Shown one piece after another: positions 12,201-20,210 of a stretch of DNA of 64,000 bases. Position numbers and translations under genes: made by a program. Each line of letters begins with the position of its first letter. Position 1 is the first letter of the stretch. The stretch is from Malassezia japonica (Eukaryota; Basidiomycota; Malasseziomycetes; Malasseziales; Malasseziaceae), in NCBI RefSeq assembly GCF_029542785.1, contig NC_083373.1, forward strand, positions 310,001 through 374,000, given 5' to 3'. The notes under the pieces were generated by a model. That model searched no databases. It was given only the letters and a program-made list of their open reading frames with translations, and was not told the DNA's origin.

Positions 12201-14812
12201 TCGCCTCGAACACGATCTTGCGTACGTCGTTCCATGCCGTGGACGATGCCGTGGTCCCGTGGGTCCAGGCAGTGCATACGAGCATTGTTCCAGACGTGAC
12301 ACTCGGTCCGAGCGTCACGCCCCCCTGGAACACGACCGAAGCGCTCGCGCAGCCCCTGCACAAGCTGTATCTGCACGGAAACGAGGCGACGTTGTGGATG
12401 CACCACGCCTTGTACGATGCACACGCGCTCGGCGAGATCCTCGACGAGCTGGATGCGCTGCTGCAAGGCCAGACGCCCGAGGTGCGCCCGCCGTATGCGG
12501 CGCTGGTGCCGCACCTCAACGCCGGCGAGCGCCACGCGCCGTTCTGGGCTGAGACACTTACGGGCTACGTTCCCCGTCTGCTTCTCGTGCCCGGCGCGCC
12601 GCATGCAGGCTGCACCGCGAGCGTCGTGCTGCCCACGTCGCTCGCTGATGCACAGGCAGCCTGCCGTAAAATCGGCGTGACGATGCATGCGCTTGCGACG
12701 CTGGCCTTTGCCGAGCTCATGGCGCACTGCACGAGCACGGCCGACGTCTGCTTCGGCCAGGTTCTGTCTCTGCGTGGCGATGTGCCGGATGCCGACCGCA
12801 TCGTCGGCCCTGCACTGAACACGGTGCCGACGCGTGTCCGTCTGCAAGGATCTGTCGCGCAGTGCCTGCAGCGTGTGCAGGCGCAGACCGATGCCGCACG
12901 GCCCCACCGCCATGCGCCGCTGCGTGCGATCCAAAAGGCCGCGCATGCGCACACGGCGCTGGTCGATGCGCTGCTCGACGTGCAAAAGATCGACAGCGAC
13001 GACACGCCGTGGAAGAAGGTGCGCCTGGTGCCGAGTGACGATGCCCACGACGTGCATTATGCGCTGAATGTCGAGTTTGTGCAACGCCCCGATGCGCTTG
13101 AGCTTGTCGGCACGGCGCGGACTGCGTTTGCGGACACCGCGCGTCTCGCAGCGCTCCTCGCCTACATGGGCGAGCGCGTCCAAGACATTGTCGCGGGCAT
13201 CGACGACGGCCGCGCGGTCTGGGAGGGTGAAGAGGGCAGTGTCCCGGCCCTCGACGAGCCCAGCGCCGAGGCGCCGGCAGAGATTGTCGAGGCGCTGCGC
13301 CGTCTCCTGGCCGACTTTGCCGAAGTGCCCCTCGACGAGGTGGCGCCGACGACGCCGCTCCTTGCGCTGGGTCTCGACTCGATTGCGTCGATCCGCCTCG
13401 CGGCGCGCGCGCGTCTGCAAGGCATCGTCCTCCAGTCCAAGGACCTTGCGCAGCCCCATGCCGCAGCGATCGCTGCCTCGTATGCGCAGAAGCGCACGGA
13501 GCACGCCGAGATCCGTGCGCCGGTTTCGGTCGAGGAGGCAGCGCACGCGGTGCGCTGTGCGCCGAACGAGATCGAGACCGTGCTACCGGTCACGTCCGGC
13601 CAGGCGATGCACCTTGCTAACATTGCTCAGCAGGCATACCATGTCGGTGTTTATTCGTTTGCGTATCGTGCCAAGAATCTCGATGCACACGCTATGGGCG
13701 CCGCGTGGGAGGCCCTGCAGCGCCGTCATGCACTCCTGCGTTCCATCTTTACGGCAGGCGGCGTTCAGTGCACGCCGTTCCAGGTGCAGGTTGCGGCGTC
13801 GCGCCCGCTCGGGGTGTACACAGTGCAAAGCAAGTCGGTGCACGACCTTGTGCACGATACGATCCGCCAGCGCCTGACGCCGGCCGGTGTGTTTACGCGT
13901 GCGGTCGCCGACTTGGACCTTGTGCAAGGCACTGATGGCGACGCGGTCGTCATCACGCTCATCCATCCCATGTACGACGCATGGTCGCTGCCGCTGCTTC
14001 TCGACGACCTCGTCAAGTTGTATCATGGCGCGACGCCGACCAGCGCAGTCGGTATCGAGAGCGTGTTGCGTGTGCCGTACGAGGCGGCGGCGCTGCGTAC
14101 GCACTTTGCTCCGTACGCATCTGCGCCGCCGTGCCTGCTGGGCGGCTCTGGCCAGCGGACACGCGATACGTTTGTGCACCGCCCCGATGCCGTGCCGTTG
14201 GAGTCGCTGCGTGCGCTTGCGTCACAGCACGGCGCCTCGCTCCCTGCAGTTCTGCTTGCGGGCGTGGCGCACGTCGTGCAGCAGCACACCAACACGACAC
14301 CGGTCGTGGGTGTGCAGCAAAATGCACGCCTCGCCGACATTCCCGACGTCGAGCGCCTCGCGGCGCCGTGCCTGAATGTCGTGCCGCTCGTGTGCGAGGT
14401 CGGCGCCGAGCTCGGTGCGAGTGCCGCGCACATTCAGGCCACGCTGCAGGCCAGCCGCCCGTATGAGCAAGTGAGTCTCGAGGCGGTGCACCGTGCGCTG
14501 GGCCTTGCGTTCACGCCGCGTTTCAACGTCAGCGTGAATATTCTCGCTATGGAGGAGCTCGCCGCACGCACCGACGGCCCCTGGACGCCGATGCCCGACA
14601 TTGGCCTGGAGCTGCTGAGCAGCCGCGGCGCGTTTGCGTCTGCGAGCCCCTTGGATGCGTGGGACGGCCGCCGTTGCTTTGCCGCGACGCCGATCGCGAT
14701 CGATCTGTGCATCGGCGCCTCGCTGAGTGTCGTGCTGCGCTGCGGCGACGATGTGCTCGATGCGTCGGCCGCCGAGGCCTTGGTGGGTGCGATTACCAAC
14801 GAATTTCAATAG
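3281..14812 (+). CDS. sid2: Ferrichrome-type nonribosomal peptide synthetase (Sid2/SidC family)
   Basis: A single intronless frame of 3843 aa. The order seen is A-T-C-A-T-C-A-T-C-T-C. Adenylation cores are near residues 387 (WTSGTTGLPK), 1446 and 2457 (both TSGSTGKPKG), each with a GPxE motif downstream. Carrier serines are S806, S1860, S2861 and S3367. Condensation motifs are HHAVYDG at 1002, HHAVYDA at 2037, HHALYDA at 3041 and IHPMYDA at 3561. Three complete modules plus an extra T-C unit, with no epimerase or thioesterase, is the architecture of ferrichrome synthetases, and the length is close to that of Ustilago Sid2 (about 3.9 kaa from memory). Such enzymes join glycine, sometimes serine or alanine, and acylated hydroxyornithine into a cyclic hexapeptide iron chelator. 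The start is the first in-frame ATG. The divergent ABC exporter and the siderophore transporter at 56.7 kb fit this role. The substrate of each A domain was not determined. Confidence 0.9.
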   Translation: MDRAPFPDVSGLRVRARAREEFGRARSHTTLAAQVRCKDLDAAEARCGARQGSLLCAAWGYILHAYLLHECELVAFDWVAHQKASITVGEANTADDAISAVAAQLDGTLERAVGPCAMVYRPDLDVEEAVAYAKDQLDESVTIALLAHGRAENIGLSILASPSVHVEGSAQMMLAQVHAVVRALIRNDPLENALDSLTYSSLTNPHPILLETDMGKGGAAAERLEDQFARRVASIPSAIALACCTSLSPTHIEEWSYARLNERAEAIASHLWTLGVGYACPDDEDDEIVAMCMPKSLDMYAAILGVLKAGAAWCPIDEAWPAQRQEALLAKSRAKVVLAAGDGAKAVESCAPQGMRIVHIDALPSTRAPKPTPSAFRQSPDRLAYKIWTSGTTGLPKAVGIEHRAAVQGMRALQAAVPTTFDTPQPGQVRFLQFAAYVFDLSIFDIFYAWGHAGTVCFAPLHLLLGHLAPVARALEATHALFTPAVSAMVPRRAIPSMRMVINGGEKLSQAVAEEWTQDCGLVNIYGPAEATLSLTMHTVTPEDMFKAHNIGWTFDTALTVIVDKNGRVAPRGAIGELLLGGPQLARGYIGDEDKTRDKFVQHPTLGRVYHTGDLVRCLWDGQYEYLGRNDDQVKINGVRIELLEINAAVKAGDQRVRDADTVALPAPQDDEPPRIVSFVVSREEPTSTEVLRTDAGAIELAASLRKNVQALLPSYMVPNHFIVLHAFPRTSSAKIDRVAIRKAYDQLDLVDWEAKQAGGGDAESDAVVMAHPLANAMQGLIVDMCAVRPDQITAHVPFAALGVNSVKAMAIAAKLSERGYAIGAADLVRHDSMSKLVEASAHAEANANVRATQLASRRRAFTEAYGRDGAEVVPITSLQQSMLLETQVNAQQYWLHRVVALRQPIPLDSVRDAFQKVTDSFECLRMGFVPVRGSDAAYAPLYVGLLYASSTPDVREVSFSGLAKDALPAMQQTYNPSDATPPVHAVLLHASDGDFFVLVLHHAVYDGETLDLILDSFDAALSKETMQTAPFTSALADLIPIDETEEETSLKVWTDALSTYPRGHRIAFPSLAGPEPGDVMRRTTHVAQLPFSALEAAAVALQTSVRPIAQVAWARVLSAYMDTDKILLGDAMSLRSAQPHYATVGGPLLATLAVPVDLNASAATCIQQVHQFQTRVMDYAHVPLSYVRKQLQVPSDRPLFESLFLLEAEVGARRSSALDRTQEVDLGIAVEHALALEVRVQLDGQVHLVLNWHTAQLSEAYADLLLRQVDAMLAAYVAEPNVPAMALPQLPTALLAAPPMRAAVASPTPLEQLAYYAKHTPGAIAVEFMHDLAAGSTRTTCTYASLYKESVRVASAIAARTPSNAVVAVALARSVDTYIALLGILLSGRTYLPLDESLPDARRAQLIADSGSALVIGEGGVPLAELDGEGDVPRPHDADAAYLLYTSGSTGKPKGCLLSHANLNAAIANFHARFESAKEGTLRHARFFARSAEAFDVHLLEALLPLLVGATIVTMPRMLLMNDLGAAMAASQVTHACVVPSLFTTRGRRVLPSDLPALRLLVVGGEKIDEAILTAWGKGPIPVLNAYGPTEATIGISCASVTSASLTSQIGEAFWGNQYVILAGEGPLAERRVAMRGEAGELVIVGSHVGMGYLGVPDAPAFFARDGHAAYATGDRARIGPHGDAEYLGRIGTSQVKVRGARVELDEVNAAVVRLAPQCNAGTHATTLLLSHPTHAEPHLVAFVARDALPESNVAVDENGYEAAQQLHNVLRAELSTYMVPNVIVPLQHLPLARVSGKVDRAALGAMYAKQSLDSLQQTDDTPPTTEAEKRVAEAAVQILSLRETPGIHTDLFGLGLDSLRAVRLVYMLQEGGSAVPLASVLSRPTIAGIASLLGTAAEKYAVADVSQEARRAVKERHLDTEDILPCVPLQTATLAQSLSEPAERLYVNHVRIPGGSLAQWATALQRHPIYRTVFVPVDDGFVQAVLKEAKYGTKSSGPYTEEACNRVADDILASLGTAPPVRLTQYDDVLCLTMHHAVYDAASFAMLCEEVTSGSPGESTSYASFARHAAAVEQQATEYWAGVLDGMVVTPCPMLQGEYSAKSARAASVSRTLATPLSQLQAKAKETGVSLHALFLSSFCSLLSQYVGEDEVTLGLVLSGRMGDASHARVHGPCTTTVPFRWHAGHPLKKTHDALYEMLPYQFVRLASVARALHREGALFDILFSFLPERGESQLEDTMETGYPLALEVQTDAGRDAVDLHVVFAESRLPRKQADLLLGQLGDVLAPASDMSLRSLVHPDPLVPDEGQSFLAMFAQHAREMPDADAITFATSFEPFEAQTLSYAELDAKSTAYAKHLVQQPGEAVYVHLARSIEVYVVLLAVWKAHKTYVPLDPTLPMERLAYMAQTVGAGTLLSEARDLGPLSALPRLSLSDLQSDSAATLPPPALSAPAYILFTSGSTGKPKGVQIGHKALAAAILSWRDMLPHTPASRLLQLASPGFDVSLFEICLPLALGFAIGSAPKELLLTDLERAFWALNITMADLPAALASLLHPSRLPKLEWLMSGGDVIDERVVQTWATPPQRLINAYGPTEGTIGNTLGFMEPGTRRSVVGQVYPATTLLVLPANESTPVYAGAIGELVVAGPQVADEYVGAPDLTAAKFPTIDGRRVYRTGDRGRLLCDGRVECLGRMERGQVKVNGQRVELEEIAHELALEGIQDANVQYIQHPTHPSKQLVAFLATSAAAAPSELVLLPDGAEIAAGVLRGASQRLAPYMLPAQTLVLGHGLPLTPNNKVDVARLAQWYFGMSGSELRALRGAQAQQRSANAPPTLPDVLAALGGMLEGMDIDSDASFYTLGLDSLSAIRLVRMLRERGYTTTVAELLQCGTPYRLAERLAKGAGEVHDVADLALPDRPAFRALQAKLPAATLVPATPLQSGMLAQTVASDGALYVHKHTLQLDASADQIKEAWARLVASNTILRTSFHAVDDAVVPWVQAVHTSIVPDVTLGPSVTPPWNTTEALAQPLHKLYLHGNEATLWMHHALYDAHALGEILDELDALLQGQTPEVRPPYAALVPHLNAGERHAPFWAETLTGYVPRLLLVPGAPHAGCTASVVLPTSLADAQAACRKIGVTMHALATLAFAELMAHCTSTADVCFGQVLSLRGDVPDADRIVGPALNTVPTRVRLQGSVAQCLQRVQAQTDAARPHRHAPLRAIQKAAHAHTALVDALLDVQKIDSDDTPWKKVRLVPSDDAHDVHYALNVEFVQRPDALELVGTARTAFADTARLAALLAYMGERVQDIVAGIDDGRAVWEGEEGSVPALDEPSAEAPAEIVEALRRLLADFAEVPLDEVAPTTPLLALGLDSIASIRLAARARLQGIVLQSKDLAQPHAAAIAASYAQKRTEHAEIRAPVSVEEAAHAVRCAPNEIETVLPVTSGQAMHLANIAQQAYHVGVYSFAYRAKNLDAHAMGAAWEALQRRHALLRSIFTAGGVQCTPFQVQVAASRPLGVYTVQSKSVHDLVHDTIRQRLTPAGVFTRAVADLDLVQGTDGDAVVITLIHPMYDAWSLPLLLDDLVKLYHGATPTSAVGIESVLRVPYEAAALRTHFAPYASAPPCLLGGSGQRTRDTFVHRPDAVPLESLRALASQHGASLPAVLLAGVAHVVQQHTNTTPVVGVQQNARLADIPDVERLAAPCLNVVPLVCEVGAELGASAAHIQATLQASRPYEQVSLEAVHRALGLAFTPRFNVSVNILAMEELAARTDGPWTPMPDIGLELLSSRGAFASASPLDAWDGRRCFAATPIAIDLCIGASLSVVLRCGDDVLDASAAEALVGAITNEFQ

Positions 14813-15934
14813 CTACTTGTGTCCAATACTAGCAAACTGATCCATTCGCCCGATATTCACAAAGAGCACGAGAATTGAGATGAAACGCAGGCCACGCCAC
14901 AGACTCTCGTGGCCCTCTTCGGCGACCATCTTTTTCGCCGCGTCGATCGCGCCGGTGTACGGAGCGACGGTCGTGGCGCCATAGTACGACTCCGCCTCGT
15001 TCAGCGGCTCCGTGCACGGGCGCAGCGAAATCACCGGCTCAGACGTCGGCTCGAGCGTGCGCGGCGTAAAGACATCGGGCTCGGCGGCGTCCTCGGCGTG
15101 TAAGGCGCTCGAGGCGGTGCGCTGCGTCGCAAGACGCACAATCAGCACCTGGATCGGAACGGTGAGTGCAACGGTCAGCGCCGAGTACACGACGAGCACC
15201 AGAAAGCGCACCGCAGTGAGCTTCGCCGCAGCTTCCGGAGCGCCCAGCACAAAGTGGACGAAATTCGCGCGGTACGCTTCGAGGACAAAGTTGGGCGTCG
15301 CCTGCAGGCCGGTGGCGACAAGCTGGCGCACAAGGAGAAGGACGAACACGCCAGGGAGAGTGTACAGGCGCCACGGGTTCTTGATCTCGGCCTCGGACAG
15401 GACCGCACGCAGGCAGCGCTTCGGCTCCTTCCAGTTCAGGCGGCGGGGGTAGACCATGGTGCGGTACAGCACGACCTCGAATGGGAGAGAAATGAGCACC
15501 GGGCCGATGATCGAGATGAAAATGTACGCGATAAACAGGTACTTTTCGCCGTGCTTCGGGATCGAGACTTGCGACGTAAGGATCACGATAAAGAGCACAC
15601 CGAGGAGCGAGACGAGTGCGACGAGGTAGTTCATCACAAACGACACGGTTGCGCCTTGGTAGAGACCACGCCAGCCTTCAAGCTGCTTCGTACGGCTGAC
15701 CATGGTCAGGACGCCGTTGACCTGAGGGCCGAGCTTGGGCGGCGGCTCGCTGCTCTCGCTCAGGGCGACACCTTTGGGGCGGTAGTTGGCACAGTGGCGA
15801 ACATAGCCCATCCATGTCCAGAAACTCATGAAGAGAGTAATGAGAACGTTGGCAGCCAGTAACGCTGCGACGAGCAGCGCAAGGCCCACCGCCTTGGCTG
15901 CGCGGATGGCGCTGTACTTGAGACTCCGCATCAT
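14813..15934 (-). CDS. Mitochondrial-carrier-like membrane protein, paralog 1
   Basis: The 373-aa protein from the ATG at 15934 (a second ATG is at 15931) shows degenerate mitochondrial carrier (SLC25) features. These are EGWRGLYQG after repeat 1, LPFEVVLYR at the start of repeat 2, VPIQVLIVRLATQ for repeat 3 (the usual acidic residue replaced by Gln) and EEGHESLWRGL at the end. Several hydrophobic helices are visible. It is clearly related to the genes at 24214 and 25386. The frame stays open to an ATG at 16261, which would add a 109-residue Ser/Thr/Pro-rich extension. I prefer 15934 because it aligns with the paralogs. Its stop codon directly abuts the NRPS stop with no base between them. 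Degenerate PX[DE] motifs also occur in outer-membrane relatives such as Ugo1/SLC25A46, so transport activity is not assured. Confidence 0.7.
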   Translation of the reverse strand: MMRSLKYSAIRAAKAVGLALLVAALLAANVLITLFMSFWTWMGYVRHCANYRPKGVALSESSEPPPKLGPQVNGVLTMVSRTKQLEGWRGLYQGATVSFVMNYLVALVSLLGVLFIVILTSQVSIPKHGEKYLFIAYIFISIIGPVLISLPFEVVLYRTMVYPRRLNWKEPKRCLRAVLSEAEIKNPWRLYTLPGVFVLLLVRQLVATGLQATPNFVLEAYRANFVHFVLGAPEAAAKLTAVRFLVLVVYSALTVALTVPIQVLIVRLATQRTASSALHAEDAAEPDVFTPRTLEPTSEPVISLRPCTEPLNEAESYYGATTVAPYTGAIDAAKKMVAEEGHESLWRGLRFISILVLFVNIGRMDQFASIGHK

Positions 15935-16487
15935 GGTGGATGCAGACACGTGGAGGTTGAGTGGCGTACAGGTACTCGCATGGAGGCCCGAGCGAGGAGG
16001 GTGGGTCGAGGTGGATCGAGACGAGGTGCAAGGTGGTCGTGCAGAAGTAGTATTCGTAGGTAGGTGGGATCGACCACGATCAGGAGTAGAGCCGTTGGAT
16101 CTGACGGGATGGTCCGTGTGCACGGACCACCTGGGCCGGGACGCATCGAGGGCGCTGCCTAGGAGCACAAGGCACCAGTACACTCGTTGAGTCAAGGCTT
16201 TCTTTGCTGCTAGACCGATCTTTTTTGGGCAAAGCCATACTACGAGCTGTGCCTTCATCATGTCCTCCTCTGCTAGCCCCTTTTACCGTCCCTTTTGACG
16301 GGTTCTTTTTGGGTAAGACACTATGTATACCATGTACCTTGTATGTTCCTGCTTTCCTCGTCTCTTTCCGGTAGTAAACGCCACAATTCACCGGATGCAA
16401 CCACCCTCCCCCGCCATACCCTGTTGCGATCCGGATCGGCACGCGTCAACACATCATCACGTGCACTGCCTGGTCCATCGCACCACC
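15935..16487. other. Intergenic region between carrier 1 and PRA1
   Basis: These 553 bp lie between divergent genes. The carrier frame stays open through 16261 but looks non-coding in composition (Ser/Thr/Pro/His-rich, unlike the paralogs). A CACGTG motif lies at 16458-16463, about 25 bp before the PRA1 start. I see no RNA gene or repeat here. Confidence 0.5.
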
Positions 16488-17101
16488 ATGGCGCAGGTTC
16501 TCGAATATGCCATGCAGGGTACGTCGCGTCGCTAATGCAGCTCGGGACCGGCTCAAAGACTTCCGCGAGACGCGTCTTTCGACCGTGCGCCCCCTGAGCG
16601 AGTTCGTCGACTACCACCGCATCAGTCGCCCGCGGGATACCAACGAGGCCGTGCAACGTATCACGTACAACACGCGTCACTTTTCGGGCAATTATGCGGT
16701 GCTCATCGGTGTACTGGCCGTGTACGGAATGTAGGTGTTCGCGCTAACGCAGCATCATGGACCCCATCCTGATTCTCGCTGTCGGCGTGTTGGTCGGTGG
16801 ATTTGCGGCGATCAACCGCTTCGGTATGTCGTGCACCTAACGCAGCTCCGGAGCCCATGCAGGTCGGCAACCACGTCGTGACGCAAAAGAGCTTGTACGC
16901 TGCTCTGCTCGTCGTCGGTACGTGCCGCAACTCACCCAGGCCTCATCCTGCTCTGGTTCGCGAACCCCTTTGCGCTGATCTTTTGGCTGGTCGGCAGCAG
17001 TGCGTTCCTTATTCTGGGCCATGCGGCGTTCATTGAGCCGCCAGTGTCGAGCGAATACGCAGGCGTCGAGGTACGTCGCTTTTCTCACCCAGACGGTCTA
17101 A
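16488..17101 (+). CDS. YIP3: PRA1/Yip3 family prenylated Rab acceptor, six exons
   Basis: Five introns of exactly 22 nt (16519-16540, 16731-16752, 16824-16845, 16918-16939, 17071-17092) join exons of 31, 190, 71, 72, 131 and 9 nt into a 167-aa protein. The segment around LKDFRETRLSTVRPLSEFVD, followed by paired hydrophobic hairpins (near YAVLIGVLAVYG and LYAALLVVGLILLWF), is typical of PRA1 proteins. These are small ER/Golgi membrane proteins that bind prenylated Rab GTPases and help load them on membranes. Without splicing the frame breaks at once, and all five junctions keep phase, so the exon structure is well supported. The last coding exon is only three codons. Retaining the last intron would lengthen the frame into the start of the telomerase gene. 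Confidence 0.88.
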
Positions 17102-17149
17102 GCGCGAGAATGGCACGTGGGCCGTGCATTCAGCGCACCATCGACCTGG

Positions 17150-20100
17150 ATGGCATCCGCCCGGCCGACGGGAGCCGAGGCCACCGTCTACAGGCATGTC
17201 CTGCCACAGTACTACCATAGAGTTGCGACACTCGAGGGTTATTTGAAGCAAGTCGCGCCGGACGCGCTCGGCGCGCCGGGGCCGAGCGAGGAAACGCGTC
17301 TGTTGCGTGGGATTATCGGCGGCGCGTCGTTCGAGGAGTGCGGCACGCCGCCCGAGTGGATGGCGCGCCTCGAGGAGGAGGGCGTGTCGATGGTCACGGT
17401 ATGTTTCGTGTCTCATTCAGCTTGTGCAGCATGCACAACGTGCGATTCTGACGCAGGACGGCCGGCGGCGCGCCGATCTCTTGACGTTGGGCTACCGACG
17501 CGACTCGGTCGAGGCGTGCATCTCCAATACGCACCCGAATACCGTACTTACTAGCATGCTCACGAGCCCGGCATGGCACAGGATCCTGGCGCGTATGGGG
17601 GCGCACCGTTTCTACCACATGCTGCGTACGACGTCGTACTTTGTGCCGCTCGAGAGCGACGATTGCTTTGCGCAGATGTGGGGCGAGCCGCTCACGGATT
17701 TGTCGGTCCTCGCGAAGCGCAAGGCGGCGCCCGTGCCGTGCAAGCGGCGGCGGCGGCGCAAGACGAGCCGCGTCACTGAAACGCCGACAACCCCTGCATC
17801 GTCCCTCTACTTTCGCCGCGGACGCCTATTTTATACACGAGCCATCCAGCGCTACCGGTACGGCATCGTGCTCGGCCTGCCTCCCAGTCATGTGTTGTAT
17901 ACCCAGGGTAGCTTGCGCAGGCGCACCGCGGCCCTCGCTCGCACAATGTACCCCCTGCAGTTCCAGCGAGTGCCGCTTTGGCACGCCAAGCCAAAGTCTA
18001 CGCGGCTGGGACGCTGGCCGAAACGGCTCGGCGCGCTGCGCCCTGTGCTGCGCTCCCTGCTCCGCCGGCACGACCGCTTTCACTATGCGGCGGCCCTCGA
18101 GGCATGCTGTCCATCGATGCTTCCCCGCGGCGCAAAGGTCGCCGACATGGAAGATATCCCCGAGCCTGCGCCCGCACCCGCGCCTGCGAGTACGCAGGCG
18201 TTTGCCGCGCACGACTCGGTACGTGCGCGGCGCATGCAGCAGCAGCTTGCCAAGGTGCGCAGCAAAGGCGAGCCGCGGTTTTACCAGTACGCGACCTCGC
18301 TCGGGCGTGTGTGCTGGTTTGTGCGCGTCGTCCTGCGGCGCGTCGTCCCGCTGTCGCTGTACGGCTCGGCGGAAAACCGAAATGTCGTTCTTGCTTCTGC
18401 GGCGCGGTTTGTATGCGCACGGCGGGGCGAGCGGCTGCATCTGCACGACGTGCTGCAAGGATTCCGCACATCGCACTGCGCATGGCTCGGTACGGGAAAA
18501 GGGCCGGCGTCCGAGCACAAGAAACGCACTGAGCTCGTGCACGAGACGCTGTTCTGGCTCTTTGAGCATTTCCTCCTCCCCCTTTTGCGCACGACTTTTT
18601 ACGTGACCGAGGCAGCGGCATTTCGGCAGCGCGTACTCTACTTTCGGCAGGATCTGTGGCACCGCGTCAGCGCGCCACTTGTTGCGCGGCTGCGCGACCG
18701 GCTCTTTGAGCGTGTCCCGAACGCGGCCGGCGCGCCGGTCGCGCAGGTGCGCCTCCTCCCCAAAGACACGTCCATTCGCCCGATCGTCAATTTGCGGCGG
18801 CGCACGCTCGACGGCGTGTCGGTCAACGCGCAGCTGCAGACGGCCTTTGACGTGCTTGCGCTCGAGGCTGCACGTACGCCGCGCGTCTATGGCGCGGCCG
18901 TGCACGGTGCCAACGGCATTTATACCCGCTTGCGTGCCTATAAGGCGTCGCTCGAAGCGCGTTTCGGCCATGTGCCGATGCTGTACATGGTCCGTGCGGA
19001 TATTCGCGCCGCGTTCGACTCGCTCGATCACGCGCAGCTCGTACGGCTTGTGCGGTCGCTGCTGGCAGGCCAGGGCACGTACGTTGTCCAGCGGTACATG
19101 CAGCTCAAACCTGGGCTCGGGCGTGTAGCGCGCAACGCCGTGCGCCGTGCGTGGGACGACGAAGCGTACCCCTCGTTCCTACAGACGCGTCCGTCGGCGC
19201 GGCATGCCGTGCTGGTCGACAGTGTCGCGTATGCGCTCACGGATAGCGAGCAGGTCCTGCGGCAGGTCGAGGCGCACGTCACACGGAGCCTCGTGCGGTT
19301 TGGCTCGGAGCTGTACCGGCAGAAAACGGGCGTGCCCCAAGGCTCGGTGCTCTCGACGATCTTGTGCAATCTTTTGCTAGGCGATGTCGAGCGCACGATG
19401 GAGGTCGATGGGTGCTTGATGCGGTACACGGACGACTTTCTCCTCCTTACACCGTCGCGCCGCGCCGCCGAGAAATTTTGCGTGGCGTTGCACGAAGGAT
19501 TTCCCACGCATGGCTGCTACATCGCGCCGGAAAAGACGCTGGTCAATTTCGATATGGTGTGCGGCACGACGCTCGTACCGCGCATTGCGGCTCACGACCC
19601 GGTGCCGTGGTGCGGATTTGAAATTAGCCCCACAACGCTGTGTGTGCGCGCAGACCCCCGGCGATACCCCTACCACTTTGGGGACACCCTGACGGTGCAC
19701 GCAGGTGCGCGCCCTGGCGACGCGCTCGTGCACCGAATGTTGCACGCGGTGCGTGCGCGAACGCACGTCCTCTTTACCGATACGGTGCTCAACACCGAGC
19801 ACGGCGCGTACCGGAATCTGCTCGAGGGCTTTGCCGTCGCTGCCGTCAAGCTGCACACGTACTGCCGCGCGATGCGCCCCCGGCGTGCCTCGCCGCAGCT
19901 CTTGCTCCGTGCGATTGAGCAGGCGGTGCGGATGACCTATCCCATGGTCATGTCGCGCATCGAGCTCGCCGCCGCAAGCATGCACCTCGGCGCGGAGACG
20001 TCGGTGCAGCGCATCTCTGTCGAGTGGCTCGGGTACTTTGGCTTTTACCAAGTGCTCGCGCCCCGCGCCGTGTATGCGTGGGTCTCTGCGGCGCTTGCCG

Positions 20101-20204
20101 CGCGTCTGCGCGCCTCACGGTACGGCGCGGCCCGCCGCAGTGTCGGGCGCATGGCGCTTGCACAGTGGCCATTGATCGCAGCCGAGCTCGAAGGTCGGTT
20201 CTAG
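17150..20204 (+). CDS. EST2: Telomerase reverse transcriptase (TERT)
   Basis: Exon 1 (17150-17398), a 22-nt intron (17399-17420) and exon 2 give 1010 aa. The N-terminus has the TERT-like segment VYRHVLPQYYHRVATLEGYL. The T motif FYVTE is at 476-480 and motifs 1/2 (LLPKDTSIRPIVNL) near 528. Motif A has the catalytic D610 (ADIRAAFDSLDH). Motif B' is GVPQGSVLSTILCNLLLG, motif C is RYTDDF with D754 and D755, and motif E is WCGFEI at 813. All catalytic residues are present, so the gene looks functional. A Pro/Ala-rich linker lies between the N-terminal and RNA-binding domains. The ATG is 48 nt after the PRA1 stop and in the same frame as it. The ends of TERT and the convergent Utp13 gene are 6 bp apart. 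Confidence 0.93.
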
Positions 20205-20210
20205 TTCTGT

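Noticed and set aside
15937..16261. 109-residue N-terminal extension of carrier 1 from the ATG at 16261
   Set aside because: Ser/Thr/Pro-rich with no counterpart in paralogs 2 and 3; kept only as an alternative start.
17307..17420. Reading the start of TERT from the long exon-2 frame
   Set aside because: The segment before 17421 in that frame does not look like TERT, while splicing the 22-nt intron joins it to a typical TERT N-terminus.
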